Assembly: GCA_036186865.1 (NCBI GenBank)
Contig: AP025071.1
Coordinates: 12,324,585-12,388,584, forward strand
DNA from: Eustoma russellianum
Lineage: Eukaryota; Streptophyta; Magnoliopsida; Gentianales; Gentianaceae
DNA length: 64,000 bases
Direction of reading: 5' to 3'
Shown here: piece after piece, positions 1 to 10,991 of the stretch
Numbering within the stretch: position 1 is the stretch's first letter
How the letters are laid out: every line of letters begins with the position of its first letter
Notes under the pieces: model-generated
The model's database searches: none
What the model saw: only the letters and a program-made list of their open reading frames with translations
What the model was told of the DNA's origin: nothing
Made by a program: the position numbers and the translations under genes

Positions 1-2
1 AA

Positions 3-1748
3 GATGATGGTACATTCGATATGCATGACATGAATGATACACTAGAAATGCATGATCACTTGGAAATACATGATAACATAGAAAATAATCAACCAAGATG
101 GCATAGAGATCACCCACATGATCTCATCATAGGCGACATCACTCACGGTGTACGACCACGTAGAAGAATTACTTCGGATGAAATAAATCAATTTCATGCT
201 ATGATTTCCGAAATTTAACCCAAAAATGGGCATGATGCTTTGATTGATTCTTCTTGGATTGATGCTATGCATGATGAGCTTAATCAATTCGTTAGAAATG
301 ATGTATGTGATTTAGTGCCACGACCACAAGATAAGACCATAATAGGCACAAAGTGGGTGTTTAGGAATAAAATGAATGAAGAAGGAAAGGTCGTTAGAAA
401 TAAAGCTAGACTTGTAGCACAAGGCTATAATCAAGAAGAAGGAATTGACTACGATGAAACTTTTGCACCCATAGCACGTTTAGAAGCTATACGACTCTTA
501 CTTGCTATTGCTTGCATGAAAGATTTCAGATTGTATCAAATAGACGTAAAAAGTGCATTCCTAAACGGATTTATACAAGAAGAGGTATACGTGAAGCAAC
601 CACCCGGTTTTGAAGATTTGAAACATCCCGATCACGTGTACAAACTAAAGAAGGCACCATACGGACTAAAGCAAGCACCGAGAGCATGGTATGATCGTTT
701 TGCTACTTTCCTTATAGAAAATGATTTTAAACGTGGTACTATAGATAGTACACTATTTTTGAAATAAGATAAAATAGATTTACTTTTTATTCAAATCTAC
801 GTTGATGACATTATTTTTGGTTCTACCTCACATAGACTTGTTGAAGATTTTGAAAATTCCATGAAATCCGAATTTGAAATGTCTATGGTTGGTGAACTTA
901 ACTATTTTCTTGGCTTGCAGATTAAGCAAACGAGTAAAGGCATTCACATAAGTCAAGCTAAATACATAAATGACATGATTAAAAAGTTCAACTTTGAAAA
1001 TTTAAAACCATCCCCCACCCCTGTGAATGTCACTACTAAGCTAGACAAAGATGAACACGGTAAAGATTTTGATAATGCCTTATATAGATCTATGATTGGT
1101 TCTTTGCTATATCTTACTGCTAGTAGGCCTGATATCATGTTTAGTGTATGCATGTGTGCACGTTTTCAAAGTCAACCTAAAGTGTCTCATTATAATGCGG
1201 TAAAAAGAATATTCCGTTATATTAAGCACACGCCCACCTTAGGAATTTGGTATGATAAAGATTCTAAATTTAACTTACATGGTTATACTGATGCAGATTA
1301 CGGTGGCTGTAAAATAGATAGGAAGAGCACGAGTGGCACTTGCCAATTTATAGGAAACTCACTCATTTCATGGTTTTCCAAAAAGCAAGCAAGTGTTGCT
1401 TTGTCCACTACTGAGGCTGAGTACATGGCACTTAGCCTTTGCTGCACACAGTTGTTGTGGATAAAACAACAACTCTCGGACTTTGGAATTACCGTAAATA
1501 AAATTCCTATATATTGTGATAGTATGAGTGCAATTGACTTGTCTAAAAACCCCGTGTTACACTCTAAGGCCAAGCATATAGAAGTACGCTATCACTTTCT
1601 TCGTGATCACGTAAACAATGGTGATATCGTCATAGATCACGTACGCACAGAAGCACAAGTAGTGGATATCTTTACAAAAGCCTTAAATCAAGCCACGTAT
1701 GAATCTCTTCGTTCTAAATTAGGCATGATCTCAGCTGACATGATTTGA
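3..1748 (+). pseudogene. pol: A1 pol, 3' part: reverse transcriptase and RNase H, with stops
   Basis: Pol copies element RNA into DNA (reverse transcriptase) and removes the RNA strand (RNase H). One frame is kept over the whole stretch. Visible motifs are KWVFRNK, DETFAPIARLEA, DVKSAFLNG and YGLKQAPRAWY, then YVDDIIFG near 800, which holds the two catalytic Asp. The RNase H part has YTDADYGG, STTEAEYMA and CDSMSAI, and pol ends with IFTKAL and a TGA at 1746-1748. Two in-frame TAA codons break it: 216-218, where A2 has GAA, and 765-767, just before the YVDD block, which A2 shares. The conserved Leu before YGLKQ is Pro. Protease and integrase would lie left of the window. The domain calls are secure; activity is not expected. 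Confidence 0.93.
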
Positions 1749-1805
1749 TTTGATTTGATGTGATTCTCTTTCCTTATTTACAGGCATCTTTTGATTAACT
1801 TTCCA

Positions 1806-1984
1806 AAATAAAAGGGGAGAGAAAGCATGATTTAAGGGGCAGAGAGATACTGATTACATAAATCAAAGGGGAGCGAATTCGAAATTTAAAATTCAAATTT
1901 TAAATTTATGCATGATTGAAGGGGAAGCGATAGGATTTAAATCATGTGCATAAGTTATTTTGAAAATCATCAAAAGGGGGAGAT
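1806..1984 (+). other. A1 3' non-coding region with repeated polypurine tracts
   Basis: Between the pol stop and the LTR there are five G-rich purine runs, near 1808, 1833, 1867, 1918 and 1972. The last one directly abuts the LTR and should prime plus-strand DNA synthesis. A CATGATT or ATCATG motif recurs next to the runs. Repeated polypurine tracts are a known Sirevirus trait; the same layout is seen in A2 (41364-41533) and A3. Confidence 0.75.
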
Positions 1985-4900
1985 TGTAGAGAAAAAGGGG
2001 GTTTGAGTGATTTAAAAATATATGATTTAAATGTGCATAAAAACGAGCATAAGATAAATGTGCATGATATATTGCATGTTACTTGCCTTATATAGTTCAT
2101 ATATAATATTGCCGTACTAACGAGCCATGAAGCTTTAAAGCTTACATCAAATGGCAAACATTTGTTGTGTTTGTACTATTTTCAGGTGCCACCATTAATG
2201 AACTAAACTAGTTCATTAAGTGAAGTACTTAGTTAATTAAACTAAGTAGTTCATTAAAGGAAGCTACATTTGGAAAAGGCACAAAGGCAACAAGGCTAAG
2301 AAAGGAAAGTCTCCTCCTCCTCATTTATCACTCATATACACGGCATATATATATATATATATACACACACATATATTTTCAGATTTTTTGAAAAAGGCAC
2401 ATACAAATGTATTCCAACGTTCTATCGACACGTTATATATTTTATGTACGTACATTAACGTCACACCACCATACTTAACTCATATTTATGAGTATATTCA
2501 GGTCTTATATCATATGATATAAGTCATGGTGATGACAAATTAAATACGACACGTTAAAAGGTTCTAAACCAAAAATTGTCGTATCGGACGAATACCGAAA
2601 CTTCGCCAACGTGTCACGTACTTGCCATAAATAGATGGCCAGCCCCTACACTTAAAAAATACTCATAAATTTTGTGCCTATGATGATAATTCCAGCCATA
2701 AAATCATTCCATGTTGGCACACACAAATCACCCCACATTAAGGCCAAATTGTGGAGATTCCAATTTCAATTTTGTCACATTTTAATGGCGCCACTTTAGA
2801 CCAGCCAAGAGCTGAGAATTAAAGTTTATATTATATATATTATGTGTAACATAATATATATAACATGTGCAAAAAGTTGGAATTTAATTAGAGAAAAATC
2901 GGGTAATCGATAAACATCGAAAATTCGATTTTCTACGTACACAATACATGGAACATTTTTGGAACATCATACGACACGTATCTAGACACTTTTTACATAT
3001 GTCATACATATTAAAGTGTTCTAGAAAATTAAATTAAGGGCTGATTGGAATATAACATGTGTGTATTATTAAATGTGCACTATTTTACAAAGTTTGCAAA
3101 AATAAAATTCAGCACATGTATATACATATGACACACGCCCTACAGCTGAGATGGAGCATATGTGGAGCCTTGTTGGCTGATTGGTCAAGAATCAATCATA
3201 TAATGTTGGTGATTTAAAGAAAGAAGCTACAAAAGGTAATGTTTCAAAGTTTATCTCATTTGAAACACATGCTGAAAATTTCAGCATGTGAATACTAGGC
3301 TGGCCAAATTTCTCCATTAATTAGGCTATATTTTGTGTCTTGAAACATGTGGTTAATTGGAAGAAGAAATGGAATTAAGTTGAATAAGATACAAAGCCAT
3401 AAAGTGTGATATCTTGAATATCACACATGCTGAAATTTTTCAGCATGTGTGGGAATGTATCTTGAACGTTTTTATGGCCATGTTGGTGTCCAAATTTCAT
3501 TTCCAATTTGATAAGAATATTTTCTACTAATTGGTGATTTATTTTAAAAGAAAAATCAATGAAAATTTGGAAGTATTTTGAATTTTATCACCATGTATCA
3601 CATGCTGAAATTTCAGCATGTCAAGTGCACTTATGGCCGATTTTTGTAACCTTGTGTGGAGAAATATTATCTTGCTTGATTTGGATGATAATCTTATGAG
3701 TTATGGCAACTAATTTATGTTGATTTTGGCACATGCTTTTAGTGAAATTTTCAGATTTTCCAAGTCATCAAATGATGACAACATTCAACCAATCCTGAAG
3801 TGTCAGGTAAGCAAAGGTTAAATGATCATCCAATGAGAAGGTGCCAAATAAGCAAGATCATGTCACAATGATGCCACACATTCTCCCAAGGACTTAGAAG
3901 ACAATTTTCAAGAGGGGAAGGCACCAATAGGGGGACGGCCATGAGCATAAATGGAAAGGAGAAGAGCAAAACAAAAGACAAGAACAAGCATTACACTCTT
4001 GTGATCAAAAACGCCTAGCACTCTTTCTTCTTCACTCTCTTTCTTTCTTCTTCTTCAAAGCCTATTGTACTTATATTCTTATTCTTGAATAGGCTTGTCT
4101 TATACCACCACACACTCTATATCTTTGTAAAAGATTGATCAAGGTGTGATCAATCTTCAATCTTGTAAGGTGGTGGTGTTCATGCGAATTGTATTCATCG
4201 TACAAGGTTTGTAAAGGGTTGGAGTTGGTGTGTAACTCCATCAACCTTGTGGTAAAGTGTATTTGCGTGTGTGACTAGTGTGAACCAAGGAAGGTGTTCC
4301 TCAAAGACTGGAGTAGGTTTTTTATAACCGAACCAATATAAAATTCTCGGTGTCATTTACTTTCTGCACTTATATTCTGTTTCAGCACTGTTCACTCTTT
4401 TTGTTTACGTTTGTAAAAATAGTAAATGATTTTCAAAAATTACGAAAATTTCAAGAAACATACCCACACGTCTTACGGTTAATTTGGCATAAATGTAAAC
4501 CCTTTTGGATAAGTATAAGTCAATCAAACATCCAAAGTTCTTAGACTAGTGCATTCTGATTTTCGGACTTGCAAAGATTGAGACTTTGAGTGTATTTGAC
4601 TAACTTCCTGAAAGCATTTTTCAAAACTGTTTCAACCCATTTAAATACAACATATAAGGGGTTAGTGGTTAAAATTTCAGAGCAATTGGAGTTAAGTACA
4701 AATAGGAATAAATTTTTCAAAACAGTCTACCGTTTCTGGCAGATTCGCGCAATCTGACCACCAACGATTTTTGAAGGGGTTAAAGGTTGAATTTAAATCT
4801 GAAATTTTTAGGAGACACTCATAACATCTGAGGCTATGTTCTCTCAAAATTTTAGAATTTTGAAGACCTACAACCTAGTTTTAAAAACGTTTTAAAACTG

Positions 4901-5023
4901 GTCATGAAAACAGAATCTGTTTTCAGAAGTTGAGTTTTTGGTTTTAAACAATTTTAAAAACCACACTTTCCGCACCAACTATTCAACCCCCCCCCCTTCT
5001 AGTGCTGCCTTGCAAATCCTACA
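1985..5023 (+). repeat. A1 3' LTR (3039 bp)
   Basis: The LTR starts at TGTAGAG (A2 has TGTTGAG) after the last purine tract and ends at CCTACA. The ends were fixed by comparison with the A2 LTRs, where the primer-binding site follows two bases after CCTACA. At 3 kb it is long for a copia element. It contains a TA microsatellite near 2345, three hairpin palindromes (3266-3622), a CT-rich stretch near 4025-4065 and a C run before the end. No coding sequence is seen. Confidence 0.9.
3266..3622. repeat. Three hairpin palindromes in A1 LTR
   Basis: The copies are at 3266-3290, 3424-3449 and 3599-3622. The left arm is CACATGCTGAAA and the right arm is TTTCAGCATGTG, with a loop of 0-2 bases; the third copy is shorter and ends in TGTC. 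The same palindromes occur at matching places in both A2 LTRs (for example 24047-24071 and 24207-24232) and twice in each A3 tandem unit. LTR palindromes are described for Sireviruses; a regulatory role is an inference. Confidence 0.85.
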
Positions 5024-5171
5024 ATGCTATACCAATAATAACTTATTAACCATTAACTATAACATGCAACATGTCTACATGCTCGTGAGCTATGCAAAAT
5101 GCAATGCATGATGTCATGTCATGTCAAAACATCATTTTGGTCCCATAGAATAACGTGCCATAAAACAGAGT

Positions 5172-5510
5172 GTCAGATCAATTAGACCCGGATCTGAACG
5201 GGTCCAGAACATATCAATAGACCAATTAACGCCGGGTCTGGGACGGGTCCAGAACATGTATCAGATCAATTAACCTCGGATCTGAACGGGTCCAGAACAT
5301 GTATCAGATCAATTAACCCCGGATCTGAACGGGTCCAGAACATGTATCAGATCACTTAACCCCGGATCTGAACGGGTCCAGAACATGTATCAGATCAATT
5401 AACTCCGGATCTGAACGGGTCCAGAACATGTATCAGATCAATTAACCCCGGATCTGAACGGGTCCAGAACATGTAACAGACCAATTAACCCTATGTCTGG
5501 AGTCGGGTTA
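5172..5510 (-). repeat. 43-bp minisatellite in LTR F
   Basis: The motif GGGTCCAGAAC recurs at 5200, 5245, 5288, 5331, 5374, 5417 and 5460, that is every 43 bp (first step 45). Each unit has CAGATC and GATCTG, a small inverted pair, around TTAACCCCG. Related arrays occur at the same relative place in the LTRs of D (53345-53565), B (near 14040-14230) and C (near 29965-30170). Confidence 0.9.
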
Positions 5511-6120
5511 GGCGCATGCTTAGCCGGCAAAGGAAATCATGAAACTTTCTTTAAAACATGGGACCATAAAAACTTTTCATGCATAGCGGAAAACATTTTT
5601 ACTTGAAAGACTTGCTGGCATAAATTCATAAAATCAAATTCATGTGGCATATGGACATGCATGATACATGGAATGAAACGCAATGCAAGTCATGACGTGA
5701 ATAATCGTAAGAATTTCTTATAACTTGTCACAAGTATGATTTTGGAACTAAGAATTTCCAAACTTCCTATTTTATATTTATGGGTGGCTAACTAGGCTTA
5801 TGAGACCTTAAAATCTTCATTAGTTGGGTGATAACCTGAAAAACACCCTAAGGCTTAACCCTTATAAGCCCAAACCGTAGAGGTCCATATCCTCCAAATT
5901 GAACCTTCTTAAATTAATCTTCTGTTCAGCCCAATTTCCAGTTTTAGTATATCCACTTTATATTCGTAATTACCCATCAAAACGTTAAGACCAACCGGAT
6001 TAATTTACATGGTCTTACTCCTTTATGTCTTAAGTGATTGCGATAAAATTTTCGGATCAATCTAACGACCTTAAAGGGTCCATTTAGTTAATTTTCTGAA
6101 ACAGGTCATATGTTGGAACT

Positions 6121-7080
6121 GGACTGACCTATTTTACTAAAAATTCAATTGTGGTAAAACCATGATTTCTTTTTTCGAAATTCCAACTCACACATGTCAT
6201 AAACATGTGAAACTAGCATTATATCGAAAATTAGCCCGTTTGCATGTCCCTAAGGTCTATTTCTGAGTCCAGTAATCCGTTACTTAATTTCTGCTATGTT
6301 CCAGTAATTTCAATTGAGCAGTTTTACTAATTAAATCATTAAACATAATCCACAACTTGTTTTACCAAAATTCCAACTTTCTTATTCACTACACCTATAG
6401 GATTACTGCCATGCCAAAAATGAACTTTATTGAACATCTACAAGGTCCCTTTATAAGCCAATCAAAAAAATGTACTGCTCTGCTCAGTTCTAGACTTTTC
6501 AGTCTGAGCAGCTTTACCAAATATTTTATTAAAAATAAACCACAACTCATTTTACCAAAATTCTAACTTTCCTATTTCCTAGACACACAAGGCTATCACC
6601 ACACCAAAAATCAGCTTTATTGAAGATCTACAAAGTCTCTTTGTAAGCCAATCAAAAAGAAATACAGTTCTGCTCAGCTCCAGACGTTTCAGTCTGAGCA
6701 GTTTTACTAAATATTTTATTAAAAATATTCCACAATTCATTTTTCCAAAATTCCAACTTCCATACTTTCTATACACACAGTACTACCACCACACCGAAAC
6801 TCAGCCTTATTGAACATATCAAAGATCCATTTTAAGGTCATTCAAAACGTTACACCATTCTACCAACATCCAGAATTTTCAGCCTGAGCAGTTCCATCAA
6901 ATATTTTATTAAAAATAATCCGTAATTTATTTTATCACAATTCCAACTCTCACTTGTGCTACACTCATAAGGCTAACTGGGTACCAAAAATCAGATTTAT
7001 TGGAGGTCTGAAAGGTCAGTTCAAAAGCCGTTGAAAACGTCACTCCATTCTGCTCAGTTCCAGTAGTTTGATGTTTTGTC
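6121..7080 (-). repeat. 190-bp tandem repeat in LTR F
   Basis: The motif TGAGCA followed by a short T-rich run ends at 6320, 6510, 6700 and 6890, exactly 190 bp apart. Weaker copies fall at 6121-6130 and about 7071. Each unit also carries a stretch like TTTTACCAAAATTCCAAC. About five units are present. The C LTR has the same 190-bp periodicity. Confidence 0.88.
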
Positions 7081-8914
7081 ATTCATTCAAGTCAAATGTC
7101 CACTATTCATCTTGTTCTTATGAAATAGATTATTGGTTACCACTTATACTCCTTTGTAACATGAATATCCAGATTTCATTCTTATTATAAGGTCACTTTT
7201 ACATCATACCAAACAATTTGTAGATTGTACAACAAATATCACATATACTTAAAACAAATGTTCTTCTTTGAGTCAAGGCTCACCTTCTCTCTCTTCATCC
7301 TTAAGGCCGATACATATGTGGTACCTTAACCATATTTTACAACATATATTCAAGCATGCAACACATCCAAGAGTCATTTTAGTTCAATCTTACAAACAAA
7401 CTTCATAATAGTTCATATCCATCACATGCATGCTTCTCTAGGATCTCTCAAATTTCAATCAAGAGTTAATCTTGCCTAGACTCACTTTGATGGATCTTGT
7501 TTCATACTAAAAACAGCCTTATAACTTATTGCATGTAAGAAAAGATTCCATCTTTGAGAGAATAAACCGCATGCAAAGCATTTTCTTAAGAAATCACTAA
7601 GATACATTCTTAAATTTAAGATATTCAACTAAAGGTCATATCTTAGGAACTTCTAACCATTCAAGCTACTAATTCTTTAAATAAATCATGAGAGAATAGT
7701 GTATACTTGCCTTCCTCAAGATTAAGCCTCCGTAGTTTGGGACTTGGATGAAATGAAATCTTCCTTCTCTTCAATGTGCAACCCCACGGTTTTGGGGAAT
7801 GAAAAAGAACAAAGGTTAGTCCTTTTCTTAAGTAAGAGATGTAACCAAAATAGAGGCTAAATTGACTTACCAAGATGAAGTTTAAATGGTGTTCAATCCT
7901 CTTAAGAATCTAGCACCTCTTAAAGGCTTGAAAGCTTGGGCCTAGTGACATGGTGGTCACGGTTTTCCTTGGGCAAGAAGAGGAGTACCAATGTGAGTTT
8001 CATCGTTTGAAATATAGAATTCATTTAGGAGATTCAACATGCACTTACCTAGATGGGTTCTTGGAGCTTGAAGACGAAGATGGCCTTGACACTCCAAAGC
8101 TTCACTATGGCCGAAAGTTGAGCATGTGAAGGGAGGGGAAGATTGTCTAGGTGTTGTCTTGGTTTGCTTTCTAGAGAGAGAGTTCAAGATACAATATAGT
8201 GGAGCTTCTAGGTTGTTCTTAAGATGAATCTTGATGGGGGATGGGAGAGGGAAACCGTTGGGTATGTTAGAGGGGAAAGAGTTTTCCTTAACTTTTGTTA
8301 GGCTAATAACTATAGTTACTTTATTGGTTAACTTGAGTTACTTTAACCTTGTGGTTAATATAAGTAACCATGGTAATTTTTCTTGGTCTACCATAAGGGG
8401 CCGGCGGTTTTGGGCTATTGATGGGGACTTTACCATGCCTAATTTTTTTCCAAGTGATCTTAGTAAGAAGCTATATGGGTATTTGCCCCTTTTTATTAAT
8501 TATTTCTCTCTTTTCTTTTTTTAAAATAAAATTAGGAAATTCTTAATTCCTCATGGCCATAGGCCGAAATTTTGTAGTAGTTGAGGAGGAAAATTGTCCA
8601 CTACTTACAACTCCTCAATTCCCATTTGGGCTTATTTTAAGAAGGCCCTTTAAGATTAGCCTTCTTATAAATTTGAAGAAAACTTCTAAGGCCCTTTCCA
8701 AACCTTGTGGCCGAATTTTCTTATGCCCCTTTGGGTGAATTTGAAATGGTCATGGTCCATATCTCATTCTTGAATAATTATATTGTTTGCTTATCAACAT
8801 AAAATAAAAGAATCACTAAGGAATCTTAGTGAAATGCACTTGAAGAATACCACTTATTAATTTACTCACATGAGTCTTCAAGTACAATATGACTTTTCGT
8901 CGGGGTACAACAGC

Positions 8915-10218
8915 AAAGAAACAAGATCAATAAAAATAGAAGAACTAATCGGATCACTTAAGGTATATGAAAACAAACTTACATTAAGAAATTCTGAATC
9001 TATTTCTAAAAATGATAAGGGTATAGAATTTAAATCAAATGAATATGTCTCTACTCCTTATGATCGCGTAGATGATAGCGACAGAGATTCCGACGATGAA
9101 GATTTAATCACGATGGCTAAAAGATTAAGAAAGATCTTGAGAAAATCAATTAAAAATAAACACAAGCCTACTTCATCTAAGAACCATAGAAATAAAGACA
9201 CTTGTCATATGACTGCCCGAACAAGGACAAACAAACAAACAAATACCTTGACAAGGACCGGATCAACACTAGACTCGTCTTAGAAACTAAACAAAGGAGA
9301 AGAGCCTTCAAAGCCTCCACTTGGAGTGATTCATCCGACTCTGAGGCTGACGATACAGAAGAACAAAAGGCACAAGTATGCTTTACATCTAAGGCATCAA
9401 ACAAGGTATCTTCTAACTCTAATTCTGATTCTGAATTTTCTTATGATGATTTATTTAGTCAATATTTAGAGTTGCATAAGTTCTCCAAGACTCTCGCAAA
9501 AAGACAAGAAACGATTAATTAAAGACAATAAGTTGTTAGGATCTTCTAACACGAATCTTGTTTCACAATTAAACAATTCAAAAGAAGAGTCGTCATGCAT
9601 CATCAATGCTTTAAAATCAGAGATCTCATCATTAACTACACATAATAATGAAATGAAATCCAAGATTTCAAACTTGAAATCAAGGAATACAGATTTAAAG
9701 AAAATGGTGAAACAATTCGACACAGGTAAAAACATGCTAGATCGCATCATTTCCTCACAAAAGCATGATACCGACAAAACTGGATTAGGATACGTTGAGA
9801 AAAATGAGAAGTGAAATAAATCAACCAAATTCATTCCATCTAAGAAAATAGATGCATCTAAGACATATGTGGTGCCTAAGAAGACGCCTAGGTTTCCCCT
9901 ATGTCATTTCAACGTGCTTCATCATCATATCATATGAGATATAATTTTGTGCCATACAAATATGAAAAGAAGCCATTGATGCATATGAGAAATCCATATC
10001 ATAAAAATGCATCTAGATCACGGCCCGTGCGTGCAAACCGAAATGCTTATCAAAAACAAAGATCATACTATATGCATGATGGCATTCTCGGCTAAAGGCC
10101 AAATGGATTTGCACCAAACGTCTATTATATTGCATCTTCATCTCCTTTCTCACATTTTGGAAGACCTAGAAAGGTCACCCAAATTTGGATACCAAAAGGG
10201 ACATTTGCAAAGGTTTAA
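8915..10218 (+). pseudogene. gag: A3 gag, 3' two thirds, broken
   Basis: Gag forms the particle and packages element RNA. This copy lines up with A2 gag from the point where C interrupts A2. It keeps the basic RLRKILRKS segment and an acidic Ser/Asp region. The zinc knuckle is half deleted: only the part like LSYDC remains. A frameshift near 9505 separates this from a C-terminal part (9515-9814) rich in heptads, likely a coiled coil, which ends early at a TGA (9812-9814). A diverged tail follows and reaches a TAA at 10216-10218. The N-terminal third is replaced by LTR F. The ATG at 8870 lies in the F LTR and is not a gag start. Confidence 0.85.
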
Positions 10219-10471
10219 ATGAATAACCCTTAAGAACGAAATCGAAACACATGAGTTTTTTTTCTTTTTTCTTACATGCACATTTGATTTTATTTCCAAA
10301 ATAAAGGGGGAGAGAATGCATGATTTAAGGGGGAGAGGGAGATTTATTGCACAAACCAAGGGGGAGAGAATTCAAAATTCAAAATTTGAATTTGTGCATG
10401 ATTGGAGAGGGGAGCGATTAAATTTAAATCATGAACTAAGGTTATTTTGTAAATCATCAAAAAGGGGACAT
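10219..10471 (+). other. A3 3' region: pol deletion scar and purine tracts
   Basis: Gag is followed directly by sequence that in A2 lies after pol (a T-rich stretch, then GGGGGAGAG tracts near 10303, 10329 and 10360). About 3 kb of pol is therefore absent. Whether this was a deletion in one copy or a mobile gag-only form cannot be told from one copy. Confidence 0.75.
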
Positions 10472-10991
10472 TGTTGAGAAAAAAGGTTTGAGTGATTCAC
10501 AAAAATGCATGATTTAAATAACATGTGCTAAAGAAATGCATGACACGTTTTATGACTTATCACGTTTTTGCGACAAACTTGCCTTATATACTTTATATAT
10601 TATGTTGTCGTGCTAACAAGCCATGAAGCTTAAAAGCTTACATCAAATGGCAAACATTTGTTGTGTTTGAACTATTTTCAGGTGCCACCATTAATGAACT
10701 AAACTAGTTCATTAAGTGAAGTACTTAGTTAAATAAACTAAGTAGTTCATTAAATGGAGAAATATTTGGAGAAGGCATAAAGGCAAGAAACATGGAAATG
10801 GGAAGTCTCCTTCTACCCTTAATCACACGTTTTTCATATATATATATAGTCAGATTTTTTAAAAGGCACTATGCACATATATTCCAACATACTACCGACA
10901 CGTTATGTATATTACGAACGTATGTTAACGTCAAACCACTATACTTACCTCATATTTATGAGTATATTCAGGTCTTATATCATATGATATA
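10472..10991 (+). repeat. A3 3' LTR, first block
   Basis: It starts at TGTTGAG after a purine tract and matches the first 0.5 kb of the A1 and A2 LTRs. At 10874 the first 1.18-kb tandem unit begins (GCACATATATTCC context). The block ends at 10991 with ATATA, the left copy of the B target duplication. The LTR resumes at 44896. Confidence 0.9.

Larger units (their letters stand above)
1..5023 (+). mobile_element. A1: Ty1/copia Sirevirus-like element, 3' part
   Basis: This is the 3' part of a copia element whose 5' part lies left of the window. In order it holds the end of pol (reverse transcriptase and RNase H), a purine-rich 3' region and a complete 3' LTR. It is nearly the same sequence as A2 (22764-44600), so both belong to one family. 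The right edge is set by the LTR end ...CCTACA at 5023. What follows is the minus-strand gypsy LTR F, so A1 inserted into F. The expected 5-bp target copy on the right is ATGCT (5024-5028); its partner is outside. The Sirevirus assignment is inferred from the pol sequence type, multiple purine tracts and LTR palindromes. Confidence 0.9.
5024..8912 (-). mobile_element. F: minus-strand LTR of a Tekay-like gypsy element (truncated)
   Basis: Read on the minus strand, the LTR begins at 8912 with TGTTGTACCCCG and is closely similar to the LTR start of C, so F and C are one family. It lies in A3 gag; the bases after 8912 (GCAAA, 8913-8917) resume gag exactly and are the expected target copy. Its 3' end is missing because A1 interrupts it at 5023/5024. 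No gag or pol is present in the visible part, so it may be a solo LTR or one LTR of a full element extending left. It holds a 190-bp and a 43-bp tandem array. The short open frames here are not conserved as proteins. Confidence 0.85.

Noticed and set aside
5172..5510. Regular repeats that could suggest a CRISPR array
   Set aside because: Units are contiguous 43-bp copies without unique spacers, inside a plant LTR.
7661..8738. Several open frames of 60-97 codons in LTR F
   Set aside because: They overlap on both strands, have no recognisable domains, and the matching parts of C LTRs are not open.
8870..8912. ATG and 14 codons that lead in frame into A3 gag
   Set aside because: They are the reverse complement of the F LTR start; the fusion is an insertion by-product.
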